Source of the DNA: Nematostella vectensis
Taxonomy: Eukaryota; Cnidaria; Anthozoa; Actiniaria; Edwardsiidae
DNA length: 60,000 nucleotides
NCBI RefSeq assembly: GCF_932526225.1
Contig: NC_064047.1
Coordinates: 1,552,001-1,612,000 of the forward strand
Reading direction: 5' to 3'
Below the pieces are notes generated by a model. It worked only from the letters and a program-made list of their open reading frames with translations, was not told where the DNA came from and searched no databases. Both the position numbers and the translations under genes were made by a program. Below, one piece after another: positions 1 to 10,653 of this stretch (the first letter of the stretch is position 1; each line of letters starts with the position of its first letter).

Positions 1-39
1 GTGCTCCACCCCTTACTAATTTATTTGATTTGTTTCCAG

Positions 40-3000
40 TGGACCTGGCGATAGCGATGGAGAGAACGACAAGACAGAAAGCAACACCAAGTCCCCCGAG
101 GAGGACGAGGAGGAATGGGAACGACTGCAAGCTGACGTCAAGAATATTGAAAGTGTCCTGGAAACAAAATCCAAAGAGACCTATCCCGTACACGCTCCAT
201 ACTTTCCGCTGGTAAGACAGGAAGATTAGGGGGATAGGGGTGGTAAGACAGGAAGATTAGGGCGATAGGGGTGGTAAGATAGGAAGATTAGGGGGATAGG
301 GGTGGTAAGATAGGAAGATTAGGGGGATAGGGGTGGTAAGACAGGAAGATTAGGGGGATAGGGGTGGTAAGACAGGAAGGTTAGGGGGACAGGGGTGGTA
401 AGATAGGAAGATTAGGGGGATAGGGGTGGTAAGACAGGAAGATTAGGTGGATAGGGGTGGTAAGACAGGAAGATTAGGTGGATAGGGGTGGTAAGATAGG
501 AAGATTAGGAGGATAGGGGTGGCAAGACAGGAAGATTAGGGGGATAGGGGTGGTAAGATAGGAATATTAGGGGGATAGGGGTGGTAAGATAGGAAGATTA
601 GGGGGATAGGGGTGGCAAGACAGGAAGATTAGGTGGATAAGGGTGGTAAGATAGGAATATTAGGGGGATAGGGGTGGTAAGATAGGAATATTAGGGGGAT
701 AGGGGTGGTAAGATAGGAAGATTAGGGGGATAGGGGTGGTAAGATAGGAAGATTAGGAGGATAGGGGTGGCAAGACAGGAAGATTAGGGGGATAGGGGTG
801 GTAAGATAGGAATATTAGGGGGATAGGGGTGGTAAGATAGGAATATTAGGGGGATAGGGGTGGCAAGACAGGAAGATTAGGTGGATAGGGGTGGTAAGAT
901 AGGAAGATTAGGGGGATAGGGGTGGTAAGATAGGAATATTAGGGGGATAGGGGTGGCAAGACAGGAAGATTAGGTGGATAGGGGTGGTAAGATAGGAAGA
1001 TTAGGTGGATAAGGGTGGTAAGATAGGAATATTAGGGGGATAGGGGTGGTAAGATAGGAATATTAGGGGGATAGGGGTGGTAAGATAGGAAGATTAGGTG
1101 GATAGGGGTGGTAAGATAGGAAGATTAGGAGGATAGGGGTGGCAAGACAGGAAGATTAGGGGGATAGGGGTGGTAAGATAGGAATATTAGGGGGATAGGG
1201 GTGGTAAGATAGGAAGATTAGGGGATAGGGGTGGTAAGACAGGAAGATTAGGGGGATAGGGGTGGTAAGATAGGAAGATTAGGGGGATAGGGGTGGTAAG
1301 ATAGGAAGATTAGGGGGATAGGGGTGGTAAGACAGGAAGATTAGGGGGATAGGGGTGGTAAGACAGGAAGATTAGGGGGATAGGGGTGGTAAGATAGGAA
1401 GATTAGGGGGATAGGGGTTGTTCAGACAGGAAGATTAGGGCGATAGGGGTGGTAAGACAGGAAGATTAGGTGGATAGGGGTGGTAAGACAGGAAGGTTAG
1501 GGGGATAGGGGTGGTAAGATAGGAAGATTAGGGGGATAGGGGTGGTAAGACAGGAAGGTTAGGGGGATAGGGGTGGTAAGATAGAAAGATTAGGGGGGTA
1601 GGGGTGGTAAGATAGGAAGATTAGGGGGGATAGGGGTGGTAAGATAGGAAGATTAGGGGGATAGGGGTGGTAAGACAGGAAGGTTAGGGAGATAGGGGTG
1701 GTAAGATATGAAGATTAGGAGGATAGGGTGGTAAGACAGGAAGATTAGGGGGATAGCGGTGGTAAGACAGGAAGATTAGGGGGATATGGGTGGTAAGACA
1801 GGAAGATTAGGTGGATAGGGTTGGTAAGTAAAACCGGAGAGATTGAGGGAATTTTTTCACAGTCCCCCTGTTATTCCATCCAATCAGACTTGCGGATACC
1901 TTTCCATTGTTTTCTCCCCGTTTAAAGACTTTCATAATTAAACATAATTATAGCAAATTTTGTTAATTTTTACACTGAACATTTCGCTATGGTAATGCGA
2001 AGTATTAACGTGGAAATTTTCGCACACAGCAGAACTAAAACTACTTGCATTGTTTTGCGCGTTGCAATTTCCGCACAAGAAAGCGCTGTAGCGCAAATTC
2101 GACAGTTGAGAGTATAAGATTTGTTTGATATTTCGTCTATCAATCATCTCGTCATGGAGAATTCGCTTTTACCTTGTGCTATTTATTATGTCAACGGAAC
2201 ATCACCCACAGTTTTGTTGCCCACTTGTTGAAATATTCTCGTAGTAGAAAATGAAATTTACAGAGACCTGATTTATATGCCTAGACAGGGCGCTCAGTTT
2301 TAACAATTTTGCTCACTTCAAACAGTTCAAACGGAAATAACGAATAAAAAGAAAATACAATATCTTTTTTGAGGACCTTGTAAGGCAGGGTTTTTTCAAT
2401 TGCTGGCATCTCTGGGTAAATGCAAATCTCGAATTCTCGCAGGTTTGATCCTAAATTACTGTAGGGAGCGTCTGTTCGTTATTTTAGGCGTTGCACTGTT
2501 TTGTTTGCGGGACTAATTCTGAAAATTTGCGTGACAGGAGAAGCAGGAGTGGTGGTGGATATACGTGACAGATCGACGGAAAACAGCACTCATTACGCCT
2601 CCTTCGCAAGTCTGCACGCTTAGAGACGAGGAAGAGGTGAGCTATATTTACTCTTGCAGTAACTTTTGTGGCGGGAGGGGGGAGGGGGTAACAGCTTTTA
2701 CTTGAAGCATAGTCAGCAGACAATGCTAAAACAGTGTGAGGAAGATGTCGGAAGTATTGTTAACCTATAACAAATACACAGGTTATACAGCGGAACCCCG
2801 TTAATAACAACATCCTTGGGGGCAAACAATTGTCCTCAATCGTGTCTTTATTATGTGGGTTAGAATTCACACAAAAAATGCCCGGAGCTTTCGTTCATCA
2901 GTACACGTACTGTTACTATATACAGACAAACTTGTGCGCCTGCTTGGTCAGAGACACAGGGATGGACTGGAGTGTGGTGAAAATCGGCAAATGCGGGATA

Positions 3001-4400
3001 ATCTTGGATTATCAAGGAACAGTTATTTGTCATTCTCAAGTAATCGAGAATCTTTTTAAAAGAAAAGAAGCATTTTCTTCGTTCAGGGCTCGGAATATTG
3101 GGATTATAGTACTGTATGTTGTCTTGTTCGATATTATTGTCCTTAATTTTCTTTCCATATTCAATATCTTACTCATGGGCCCACAGTATTCAGCCGAACC
3201 TGTCGTGGTATTTCCCCGCCCCCACCCCCCATGGATGTTTTTCTCAGATCTGCCTCGTATCTTTTCTTTGATTTTTTTTGTCAGTGTTCAGCCGAACCTG
3301 TCGTGGTATTTCCCTACCCCAGGCGCGTATGGATGTTTGTCTTAAATCTGTCTCATATTTTTTTAACCATTATTTTGTCTGTGTTGCAGGTTGAGTTAAA
3401 ATTCCAAGCACCCGAGAAGCCCGGTACATACTACTACACTGTCACCCTCCGCTCAGACTCCTACCTTGACTGTGACGTACACCAAAATTTTAAGGCATGT
3501 AGCTGTGGATGTAGCAAGTACATAGAAAGACAAATAAAAAAGTCAAATATTAATTAATAAATAAATAACAGAATAAATAAGTATGTCTATTGCACCACCT
3601 TCGCAGCATAATTGGTGAATTGCAGCACGGAAATCATAGTACTGTACACAGATAAAATAAATGCATCTTGGAGTAAACTGCAAAAAAAAAAAAAAAAAAA
3701 AAAAAAAAACATAAAAGCGGTTGGTACGCGCTTGGTGCCGCTGGTAGCGCTGATCACCAGTAGCCGTGGTTGACAGTGGAGCCAACAAGGATAATGTGGC
3801 TCAGGGAAGCAATACCTCGCCATTGCTACAAATGATATCAAGTGGCGCGTTAGCTCAGTGGTACGGGCCTTGTCTCAAAAGCAAGGGGTTCGAACCTGGC
3901 TTGCATCAGTAGGATTTGTGTTAAAACCTGGTTCTCTACATTTACGACTGTTAGTCCCTCAAATAAAGGCGTTTAGCCAGAAGTCGTCCCGTTTCTAACC
4001 ATACCTCGTTGACATGTAAGGGGGCGGGGGGGGGGGGGGGGGGGCTTGAAAGAACAGCTGATGACGCTGGTTCGTGTTACCATCTTCAGTGACAGAACAG
4101 TACTCGAGCAATAATAAGGAGCTTGTATCTTTACTGACGAGTGAAGTCAGTCGCATGGAGGCCCATGTCATGATCATTGTTAGAACATTGATCATGCCTC
4201 GCGATGTTAATTCGCGCTGTACAAATACTAAACATTTCATGATTGTTGCGATTGTTGTCTATCTATAGATCGTTGTCGAAGAAGCCAAAGAGTTCGAGAC
4301 GAAGCAATGGGACTTCGACACCGATGAGGACAACCAGGACGGCGACATGGAAAGCGGGGACAGTGAATTTGACGACGATGACGATGACTACAGCGATTAA
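40..4400 (+). CDS. SEC63: SEC63 homologue, C-terminal four exons (5' part lies outside the window)
   Basis: Exons are 40-211, 2538-2636, 3390-3494 and 4269-4400 (stop TAA), giving about 168 residues in one frame. SEC63 is the ER-membrane J-domain protein that recruits BiP to the SEC61 channel; only the end of its cytosolic Brl/SEC63 domain and the acidic tail are here. Support: the exon 1 end reads ETKSKETYPVHAPYFPL, exon 2 begins EKQEWWWIYVTDRRK, exon 3 begins VELKFQAPEKPGTYYYTV and contains LRSDSYL, and exon 4 ends in a run of Asp/Glu finishing DDDDDDYSD. These match the C-terminal order of animal SEC63. Exons 1-3 all end in phase 0. The third intron uses a GC donor (AAG|GCATGT at 3495). 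The first intron is mostly a 31-bp minisatellite. Family assignment is secure; exon 1 is partial and finishes a codon begun upstream. Confidence 0.93.
212..1826. repeat. 31-bp G-rich minisatellite anchored on the SEC63 splice donor
   Basis: About 52 head-to-tail copies of a 31-bp unit, GTAAGACAGGAAGATTAGGG followed by GGATAGGGGTG, with variants (GATAGG/GACAGG, GAATATT, GTGGATA). The first copy begins at the exon 1 donor, so nearly every copy repeats a GGTAAGA donor-like site. Each unit carries TTAGGGGG and ATAGGGG runs on the sense strand. Confidence 0.97.
1827..2537. other. rest of SEC63 intron, no gene seen
   Basis: AT-rich intron sequence between the minisatellite and the WWW exon at 2538. 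I see no coding or RNA feature. The acceptor is GTGACAG just before GAGAAGCAG. Confidence 0.6.
2783..2820 (+). mobile_element. pogo/Tigger-like terminal sequence
   Basis: TACAGCGGAACCCCGTTAAT resembles the CAGTGGAACCCC ends common to pogo/Tigger-type DNA transposons. A facing end, GGGGGTTCCACTGTA, occurs at about 32706-32720. No partner end was found next to this one, so it is at best a fragment. Confidence 0.3.
3681..3709 (+). repeat. poly-A run in SEC63 intron 3
   Basis: About 29 A residues just upstream of a tRNA-like segment. This could be the tail of an old retroposon. Confidence 0.7.
3842..3908 (+). ncRNA. tRNA-like (tRNA pseudogene or SINE head), anticodon-loop CAA
   Basis: It has an A box (TTAGCTCAGTGGT) and a B box (GGTTCGAACC). 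An anticodon-like stem CTTGT/GCAAG encloses the loop CTCAAAA, so the anticodon would be CAA (Leu). The acceptor and T stems pair poorly and there is no long variable arm as expected for tRNA-Leu. A tRNA-derived SINE head or tRNA pseudogene inside the SEC63 GC-AG intron is more likely than a working tRNA. Confidence 0.5.
4021..4044 (+). repeat. poly-G run
   Basis: A G homopolymer with one interrupting C, in SEC63 intron 3. Such G/C runs recur through the window and several belong to MITE ends. Confidence 0.8.
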
Positions 4401-4745
4401 CGGCAATAACTCTTAACAAAAGCACTACGTCCATGATATATTGCGACTTTGAATTCCACGATTAACGACTTGTAAAATGCAGTGGCTCTTTTCGGTTCAA
4501 GATCAATACACGCACATATGCGCTACAAGGAACGGAAAAATCAGTGATTGGTAATTAAATGAAACCAGTCAGTCTCCTTTAATTTTTGTTTTCTTTGCAT
4601 TGTTTACGAAAAGAATTACGAAATAACAATCCAAAAGAACCCAATTCCTAAACCAAGCACGATCGTTACAAATGCCAAAGGGAGTGTAGATAAGCCGATG
4701 GGCCAAATGTTGTAATGATACATCTTATGTATCAAGACCTGGTAA

Positions 4746-4751
4746 AATAAA
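4746..4751 (+). terminator. SEC63 polyadenylation signal (AATAAA)
   Basis: A canonical AATAAA about 345 bases after the SEC63 stop. Another lies near 5425, so the true 3' end is uncertain. Confidence 0.55.
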
Positions 4752-4814
4752 GAGCAGCAAAATTCGTGAAAGAACTCGTAAAATTTTAATAATTATGTCG
4801 AATTAGGGTGTTTT

Positions 4815-5065
4815 AGCGTGACGTGATGCTTACGTGACATTGCCGTGATAGATACGTGAGAGTGCCGTGACCTTATTGTTATAGTTAGGTGACAATGCTG
4901 CGACCTTGTCGTGTTGGTTACGTGACATTATCGTGACAGTTACTTGACAGTGCTGTGACCATGTCGTGATAGTTACGTGCCGTGACCGTATCGTGACATT
5001 AACTGATGATATTGTTGCCGTGACGAGTGAGGCGTGACGGTGACATGACCGTTGCGATAACCTGG
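4815..5065. repeat. GTGAC-rich degenerate repeat cluster
   Basis: CGTGAC/GTGACA words recur every 10-30 bases (TTACGTGACATTGCCGTGAT and similar) without a clean period. Comparable clusters occur at 24480-24880 and 30240-30480. There is no coding signal. Confidence 0.6.
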
Positions 5066-7132
5066 CGTTACCGTTACCGCGACCGGTCTGTAACCTTAAA
5101 GACTCCAGATACGACATGTGTGACTTTGTTGCTTTGATTACATTTTTAATATTGAAGTATCTGATCACGTCTGGAAATATTATTATCCTTAGATTTTTTT
5201 ATGCCTTTTCTATTGTAGGAATGTTGAAATTCACAGCCACTTAAATCTACATCTCGTTTACAGTCATTTTATGACAGTAATTTTGTCACACAAGTCGATT
5301 CCAGAGTTTTAAAGTTACCATCCTATCATCAATTAATTTATAACTTTCTTTTAGCCCATTGTTTTGTTCATCCTGTGCGACCATGCATTGTCATGCTCCT
5401 GTAGAAATGAATCATATTAAAAGACAAATAAAGTAAAGCTCGGGTGATTTTGTCGACACTTTTTCAACCTTACAGTACCTTACAGTACCCTGGCAACTGA
5501 AACACCACGTGGCCAAGAACTCACCTAACTTTTTGGCTGGCAAACTAGCGCGCGTTCAGGCTTTTAGCGAAAAAACGAAGCAACAAAAAAACAGCTTATA
5601 TATCGCTTATGAATGAAGCCTTATCAAAAATTAAAAAGGGATTATTTTTATTACGATTTTGTTTTTCGTCGTTCTCTGGCGGGACGGGCGCAGTCATTTT
5701 TTGTGTTTGGTTTGGCTCTTATTTTTCACCCAAAAGGTCACGTGATCTTTTAGCACAAGTCCCCTGTTGGTATTGGCGCTGTATTATTATCTGGGTAACT
5801 TACAAAGTTAAAAGTTTGTATTTCAATATGCAGACCCAGTTCAATCATATAAATGTGAATATTTGCGCCATTCAAGGTCAATGGTCAACAAAGCACAGGT
5901 GAAGGAAATGGGCTCTAAGGCGTGGTCAGATTTAACAGTTCTGCAAGCAAATTTGTTGTAGTGGCAATCACACGTAACAATGCCACAACGGCTGCAAAGC
6001 AGCTGTGGATTTGGTTAACTCTATTAACCAAGCTGTACTCTAATCAAATGGAAATACTGGAAGCTAATTAACAAAATGGTTGCTCGTGTAAAATGTCCAG
6101 TGCGCAGATTCTGCCTGATCACGTCACGCTAATTATGCCTAGTGTATTCATTGCATTGCAAAGCGGACATTTGCTTTCTGTGCCTAAAGCGACAAATCAA
6201 ATAAATTTACAAAATGTTAAGTTTATATTTCAGTACGCAGATCCTGCTTGATCTCCATAAATACAAATATTTCTGTCAAAGAACAATAATCAACAAAGCA
6301 CAGGTGACAGGATTATTAACACGGGTTGGTCTATACATCTTATGGAAAGTGTTATGGTCTGTGGTACCGGTGCCACAACAAGCCAATGAACCTTTTTTTT
6401 TTTCAATTTTCCTATCGCAAGAAGCCAATAAACCTTTTTTTTTTTTTCAATCTTTCTATCGCAAGAAGGCAATAACCTTCTTTGGATAACCTTCTCTCCT
6501 ATAAATTATTTTTGGCCTTAAACAATATCTTGTGCATCACTTTGTGACATTAATTAAGGCACGCCATGACTTATTTGTGTACAAGTAACATTAATGTTGA
6601 CGTGCTCCCAGCCCCTTCGCCCGCATCATGGGCGTAACCATAATTTACAGGTAAAAATTACGCAAGAGGCCGATATCTTTTTATATTTCTCAGAAAAATA
6701 TCCCCAAGTTACTTTTTAAAAATTCTGCGCTTTTTTTATCTTGGTATTTTTTTTAGGAGAAACCATGATGTACGTATTATTGGCTTTTTGTGTTACCCAA
6801 AACCTGCAAACAGGACCTGTTACGTATAACATGAATTCGCGTCGGTAGCTTAACGTAAAAAGCTGTGAAAGAATATCCCTAGCAATGATATTCGACAATG
6901 TTTTGGTTTATTTTACGGTAACGGCTACTGTGTTTTGCAGTTTGGTTAGATCTGTCGCCTTCTCTAAATCATTTAAAGAAGGTTGTAAAACTATATTAAG
7001 TGCTAAATGGATCTGCGCCATTTATTAATATTTCATCTCATAAAGAGCAATAAAACGTAGAGGGTCATGCGATACCATGCATAGCCTACTAGATGGCTCC
7101 AAGGTAAGACCGAATTTCCTTTTATGATAACC
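5066..7132. other. intergenic region between SEC63 and the MACPF gene
   Basis: AT-rich, no convincing gene. It holds a dispersed repeat at about 5510-5765 (similar to 46370-46612) and related direct repeats near 6395-6480 (TATCGCAAGAAG, CAATAAACC). Short open frames here lack splice context or recognisable motifs. Confidence 0.6.
5510..5765. repeat. dispersed repeat shared with 46370-46612
   Basis: Both copies contain CTTTTAGCG, a GAAGCAACAA/GAAAGCAACAA stretch, CGTTCTCTGGCGGGACGGGCG (here) or CGTTCTTTGGCGAGACGAGCG, and AAAAGGTCACGTGATCT. Order and orientation are the same, so this is an interspersed family of unknown class. Confidence 0.65.
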
Positions 7133-7197
7133 ATAGCCTGCGTAGCTGAGAGAGAACTCGGCCTCTTCCACCTCCCTTGACCCGCTACGCAGGCTAG
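7133..7197. mobile_element. short inverted-repeat element (AGCCTGCGTAGC ends)
   Basis: TAGCCTGCGTAGC at the left and GCTACGCAGGCTA at the right form a perfect inverted repeat around about 40 bases. This is consistent with a small MITE fragment. Confidence 0.6.
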
Positions 7198-7329
7198 GAT
7201 AAACTTTTTGTATTGTGATAAGGTCTTATGATATGCATGCGGTGCACCAGAACTTGTCCGTTTACATTTCGAGAGCAGGTTCGCATACTATCCAGTATCT
7301 TTTCGCTATCATTATCAGCTCAATTTTGA

Positions 7330-7500
7330 TTTCTTTTTCCGCTTTATCTTCCTTTTTGTGCATAAAAAACTCCTCTTTTTCCCTTCCTATTCTTTGCTTT
7401 TTGTTCTTTTCTTCATTTCTTCTTTTTCCTTTTCTTTCCTTCTTTTCCTTATTCTTCTTTATCTTCGTCTTCTTCGATATCGCTATCTACATCGGTATCA
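7330..7500 (+). promoter_or_regulatory. pyrimidine-rich tract upstream of the MACPF gene
   Basis: A long CT-rich stretch of CTTTTTC/TTCCTT words ends about 70 bases before the MACPF start. It may belong to the promoter or to a 5'UTR intron: TTTTCGTTGTAG directly precedes TATG at 7573 and looks like an acceptor. No TATA box was recognised. Confidence 0.35.
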
Positions 7501-7572
7501 TGTTTATCACATTTTGCCTGTTCACTCAACAACTGTACGAGTGATTCAAATATGGTACCTTTTCGTTGTAGT

Positions 7573-8988
7573 ATGTTTACCGTAGCAGTTCTTCTACTGC
7601 TGCTTGGAGTGACCCGTGCTGAACCAGATACAAGGCCGGTAGTCCAAGATGTCGGGCCGCTTGGTCAGTGCTTCAACTTGCCAAAACTCGACCTTCTATC
7701 TAAGCAACTTGCCCCATCTGGTGCAACAATAGCAAAATCCTTCCCTGGAAAGTGCGTCAAGACCTGGACTGGAAAAAGCCAAAGTACAAGAGATACAATC
7801 CACTTTATGAACATAAGACAAGTTTACAACTTTCTTAATACAAATGTCAAGATCGATGCAGAGTTGGCCGGTACATTCACCTTCAAGACTTCGTTGGACG
7901 CAGTCACAAACAGCATGACCGCTACGAACCAATCCATCGAAGGAACAGTTTTGCGTGTGAGTGACCACAGCATGAGTAAAACTCTAAGTAAGGATTGCCT
8001 GAATGAAGTCGACTTCAAGGACGAGTTCCTGAATGATTTTAAGAAACTCCCGAATGAAATCCCACATCCCGAAGACTCACAATCATGGAAAGACTACAGC
8101 CACTTTATCAAGACCTATGGCACCCATATCGTCACAGGGATCACATACGGTGCAAGTATCTACAGCTATGCTTTCTCAAGATCCGGTTCTGCACACACTC
8201 GAGAGGATTTCAAGATCAAGGCATGCCTTTCGTTTCTGGGTCCAGAAGCTTTGAAGTATCTGAAGGGGAATATTAACGCAAGTGTATGCGCCGGGACCAC
8301 TTCTGAGGATATCGAAAAGGCTTCAAGGTTTCATATGAATGATAAGGTCGTTGTTCGCGGTGGGACAGCTGAAACGAGGGCTAAGCTTCTACACAAACGA
8401 GACCCGTCCCTGGTAGAGAAATTCCTGGAGAAAGGAAGAGAAACTCCGACTCCAGTCCAGTACAGCTTCACTTCTATCTGGAACTTGCTGAGTGGAAAGT
8501 TCTACGGCACGGAGTACCAGGCCAAAGTACGCAACCTCGAGCAGTTTTTCAAGGGATTTCTGGCCTTTGGATGCAAACAGATGGGTATTTATGACATAGT
8601 TACCACCAAGTTTGCGCTCGCCCCTTATGCATCAAAAGGAAACCCAATGTACCAATGTCTACTACTAGAACCCGGATGTAACAAAGACAGCGACTGCAGT
8701 TACCAGGCCTTCGAAGGATGCAAATGTGACGGGAAGACTTGCTTTGGTAACATGCTTGAAAGGCGTGCGGATGGCACGATTAGAAAGATAGCGTATAACT
8801 ACAAAGGGTACGAATGGATAACTCAGGCACCGGGGTGTGAATACAAGTACAGGTCTTTCAAATGCAAGTGCTTAAAAAAGCCTGGATGGTCCGTTATCTG
8901 GATGAGTAATGGATTAAAAGACGAACCTGAAGACAACGAAGAGCTCAGTGGATCAGGAGAAGACGATGAAGATGTCGACTCTCATTGA
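7573..8988 (+). CDS. secreted MACPF-domain protein (perforin-like)
   Basis: 471 residues from ATG 7573; an in-frame ATG at 7552 would add seven. I prefer 7573 because MFTVAVLLLLLGVTRA is a clean signal peptide and the bases before it look like a splice acceptor. The MACPF signature is at residues 182-195 (YGTHIVTGITYGAS), matching the family pattern YGTHxxxxxxxGG/GA. After the MACPF region comes a Cys-rich segment from residue about 369 (GCNKDSDCSYQAFEGCKCDG, later CEYKYRSFKCKC), then an acidic tail (DEPEDNEELSGSGEDDEDVD). MACPF proteins oligomerise and insert in membranes; in sea anemones the family includes nematocyst toxins and in other animals immune effectors. Which applies here cannot be told. 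The coding region is intronless and undamaged. The acidic C-terminus after the Cys-rich region is unusual. Confidence 0.9.
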   Translation: MFTVAVLLLLLGVTRAEPDTRPVVQDVGPLGQCFNLPKLDLLSKQLAPSGATIAKSFPGKCVKTWTGKSQSTRDTIHFMNIRQVYNFLNTNVKIDAELAGTFTFKTSLDAVTNSMTATNQSIEGTVLRVSDHSMSKTLSKDCLNEVDFKDEFLNDFKKLPNEIPHPEDSQSWKDYSHFIKTYGTHIVTGITYGASIYSYAFSRSGSAHTREDFKIKACLSFLGPEALKYLKGNINASVCAGTTSEDIEKASRFHMNDKVVVRGGTAETRAKLLHKRDPSLVEKFLEKGRETPTPVQYSFTSIWNLLSGKFYGTEYQAKVRNLEQFFKGFLAFGCKQMGIYDIVTTKFALAPYASKGNPMYQCLLLEPGCNKDSDCSYQAFEGCKCDGKTCFGNMLERRADGTIRKIAYNYKGYEWITQAPGCEYKYRSFKCKCLKKPGWSVIWMSNGLKDEPEDNEELSGSGEDDEDVDSH

Positions 8989-9438
8989 AGTACCATCACC
9001 ATTATGTCACCTGAATTCACAACAACATCTTAACTCCCCACAAAGACATCTACGTAGTAACAGGGCACCGCCACACCGATCTCATCCTAAAGGCAGGAGT
9101 GGCCGAAGCGGCCTCAGGTACCCACCTACCCGCACCCTACCCTATTTACAACCCGCAAGACCTCGAGTTATTGACGAAGCACCATCACCCCCATCTCATC
9201 CGCAAAAGCGTAAACGTGGCCTAAATATTTTCGAGTTCCTACAACCTAACCTATCTGCGTACCCCAGAGGCCTTGACGAAGTGATGAGGCACAACCAACC
9301 CCTTATCGCAATTAGCAAAAACCTTCAGAGTTTGTGAATGTGCTCATGTATTTCTTGTAGCTTCAGCAAATATCCTTATTTCTATGTTCCTTTATCCTTT
9401 ACTGTACCATTAATTCTATTGACAGGTGACAGGTGTCA

Positions 9439-9444
9439 AATAAA
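9439..9444 (+). terminator. polyadenylation signal after the MACPF gene
   Basis: AATAAA in GTCAAATAAACG, about 450 bases past the MACPF stop and on the same strand. Confidence 0.5.
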
Positions 9445-9837
9445 CGATAATAATTATTATCCCCGTCATCATTACTATTTTTCCTATTATGCATTATCAT
9501 TACTGATCCTATCTACAGATCTATTATACCAACTCCCATGATTAAACTCGACCACAGTCCAGAATACTAACAGAACCAACAAGGTAAACCTGTGTGCAGT
9601 AAGAGAATAACATATCTTTTATCCATTGAGGTATGACGGAAACCAAGAAAACAGTCGGTTAGTGATCAGGCATTTGGGAACTTAAGCAAGGGGCGACGAC
9701 GACGACTAAGACAAGGGGATGGAAAAATATGCGTTCGCAATCAGCGTTCAATTCTAGTTGCAATGGAATAAACATCACATTAGGGCCAAAAGAGCAAAAA
9801 AGCTAAATAAGGTCAGAGCGTTCCGAGGATTGACTGA

Positions 9838-9976
9838 GGCAGGGTGCGCAGTCATAGGAATCATACGGAAAAAAGGATCGTATTCGACGATCCTTTAATA
9901 AGAAATGACCTACTTTTTAGGAGGTGCACCCTGCGTACCTCCCCCCCCCCCCCCCCCCCCCCTGTGTACGCGCCTG
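9838..9976. mobile_element. degenerate MITE with poly-C and a CCTGTGTACGCGCCTG end
   Basis: The right end CCTGTGTACGCGCCTG resembles the CCTGGGTACGGGCCTG terminal repeat of elements at 23838-24143 and 25185-25496. It is preceded by a C homopolymer (9941-9962), as in those elements. The left end (CAGGGTGCGCAG) is only a weak match. Confidence 0.4.
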
Positions 9977-9997
9977 ATGGTGACACCCGAGTGCGAC

Positions 9998-10459
9998 CAA
10001 AACATAAGACAACAAACGAGTTAGAAAGACACTCCCCAAAGACCAAAACATAAGACAGCATACGAGTTAGAAAGACACTCCCCAAAGACCAAAACATAAG
10101 ACAACATACGAGTTAGAAAGACACTCCCCAAAGACCAAAACATAAGACAACATACGAGTAAGAAAGGCACTCCCAAAAGACCAAAACATAAGACAACATA
10201 CGAGTTAGAAAGACACTCCCCAAAGACCAAAACATAAGACAACATACGAGTTAGAAAGGCACTCCCCAAAGACCAAAACATAAGACAACATACGAGTTAG
10301 AAAGGCACTCCCCAAAGACCAAAACATAAGACAACATACGAGTTAGAAACTTACTCCCCAAAGACCAAAACATAAGACAACATACGAGTAAGAAAGCCAC
10401 TCTCCAAAGACCAAAACATAAGACAACATACGAGTTAGAAAGACACTCCCCAAAGACCA
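9998..10459. repeat. 46-bp minisatellite, about 10 copies
   Basis: Unit GACCAAAACATAAGACAACA followed by TACGAGTTAGAAAGACACTCCCCAAA, nearly identical copies, lying downstream of the minus-strand Cys-rich gene. The overlapping minus-strand open frames are repeat artefacts. Confidence 0.96.
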
Positions 10460-10524
10460 ACTTTTTACATTTTTGCATACGCGACAGTACCCAAAGCACA
10501 GATGATTCTTTTCAACTACATTTT

Positions 10525-10531
10525 ATTTTTG
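10525..10531 (-). terminator. polyadenylation signal for the Cys-rich gene
   Basis: TTTTATT on the plus strand reads AATAAAA on the minus strand, about 125 bases past the stop codon of the 10654-11364 gene. Confidence 0.45.
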
Positions 10532-10653
10532 CTTTTGTATGGATTTTCCTTACAATTTTATACCTAACACGAAACGTTTTTTACATGTTTTGGAATAAGC
10601 CGCTACTATAGTAGACTAAAGAAATCTTGCCCTCCTTAACAAAGTGTAGGCGA

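Noticed and set aside
30-215. 61-residue open frame at the window start
   Set aside because: Wrong frame of a SEC63 exon; the frame one base later gives the SEC63 sequence and splices correctly.
2484-2723. Minus-strand 79-residue frame
   Set aside because: It overlies the SEC63 exon at 2538-2636, whose plus-strand frame contains the diagnostic WWW motif.
3842-3908. Functional tRNA-Leu(CAA)
   Set aside because: Promoter boxes are good, but acceptor and T stems mispair and the long variable arm of tRNA-Leu is missing, so I list it as tRNA-like only.
8948-9337. 129-residue frame overlapping the MACPF end
   Set aside because: Out-of-frame reading of the MACPF 3' end and 3'UTR; no homology recognised.
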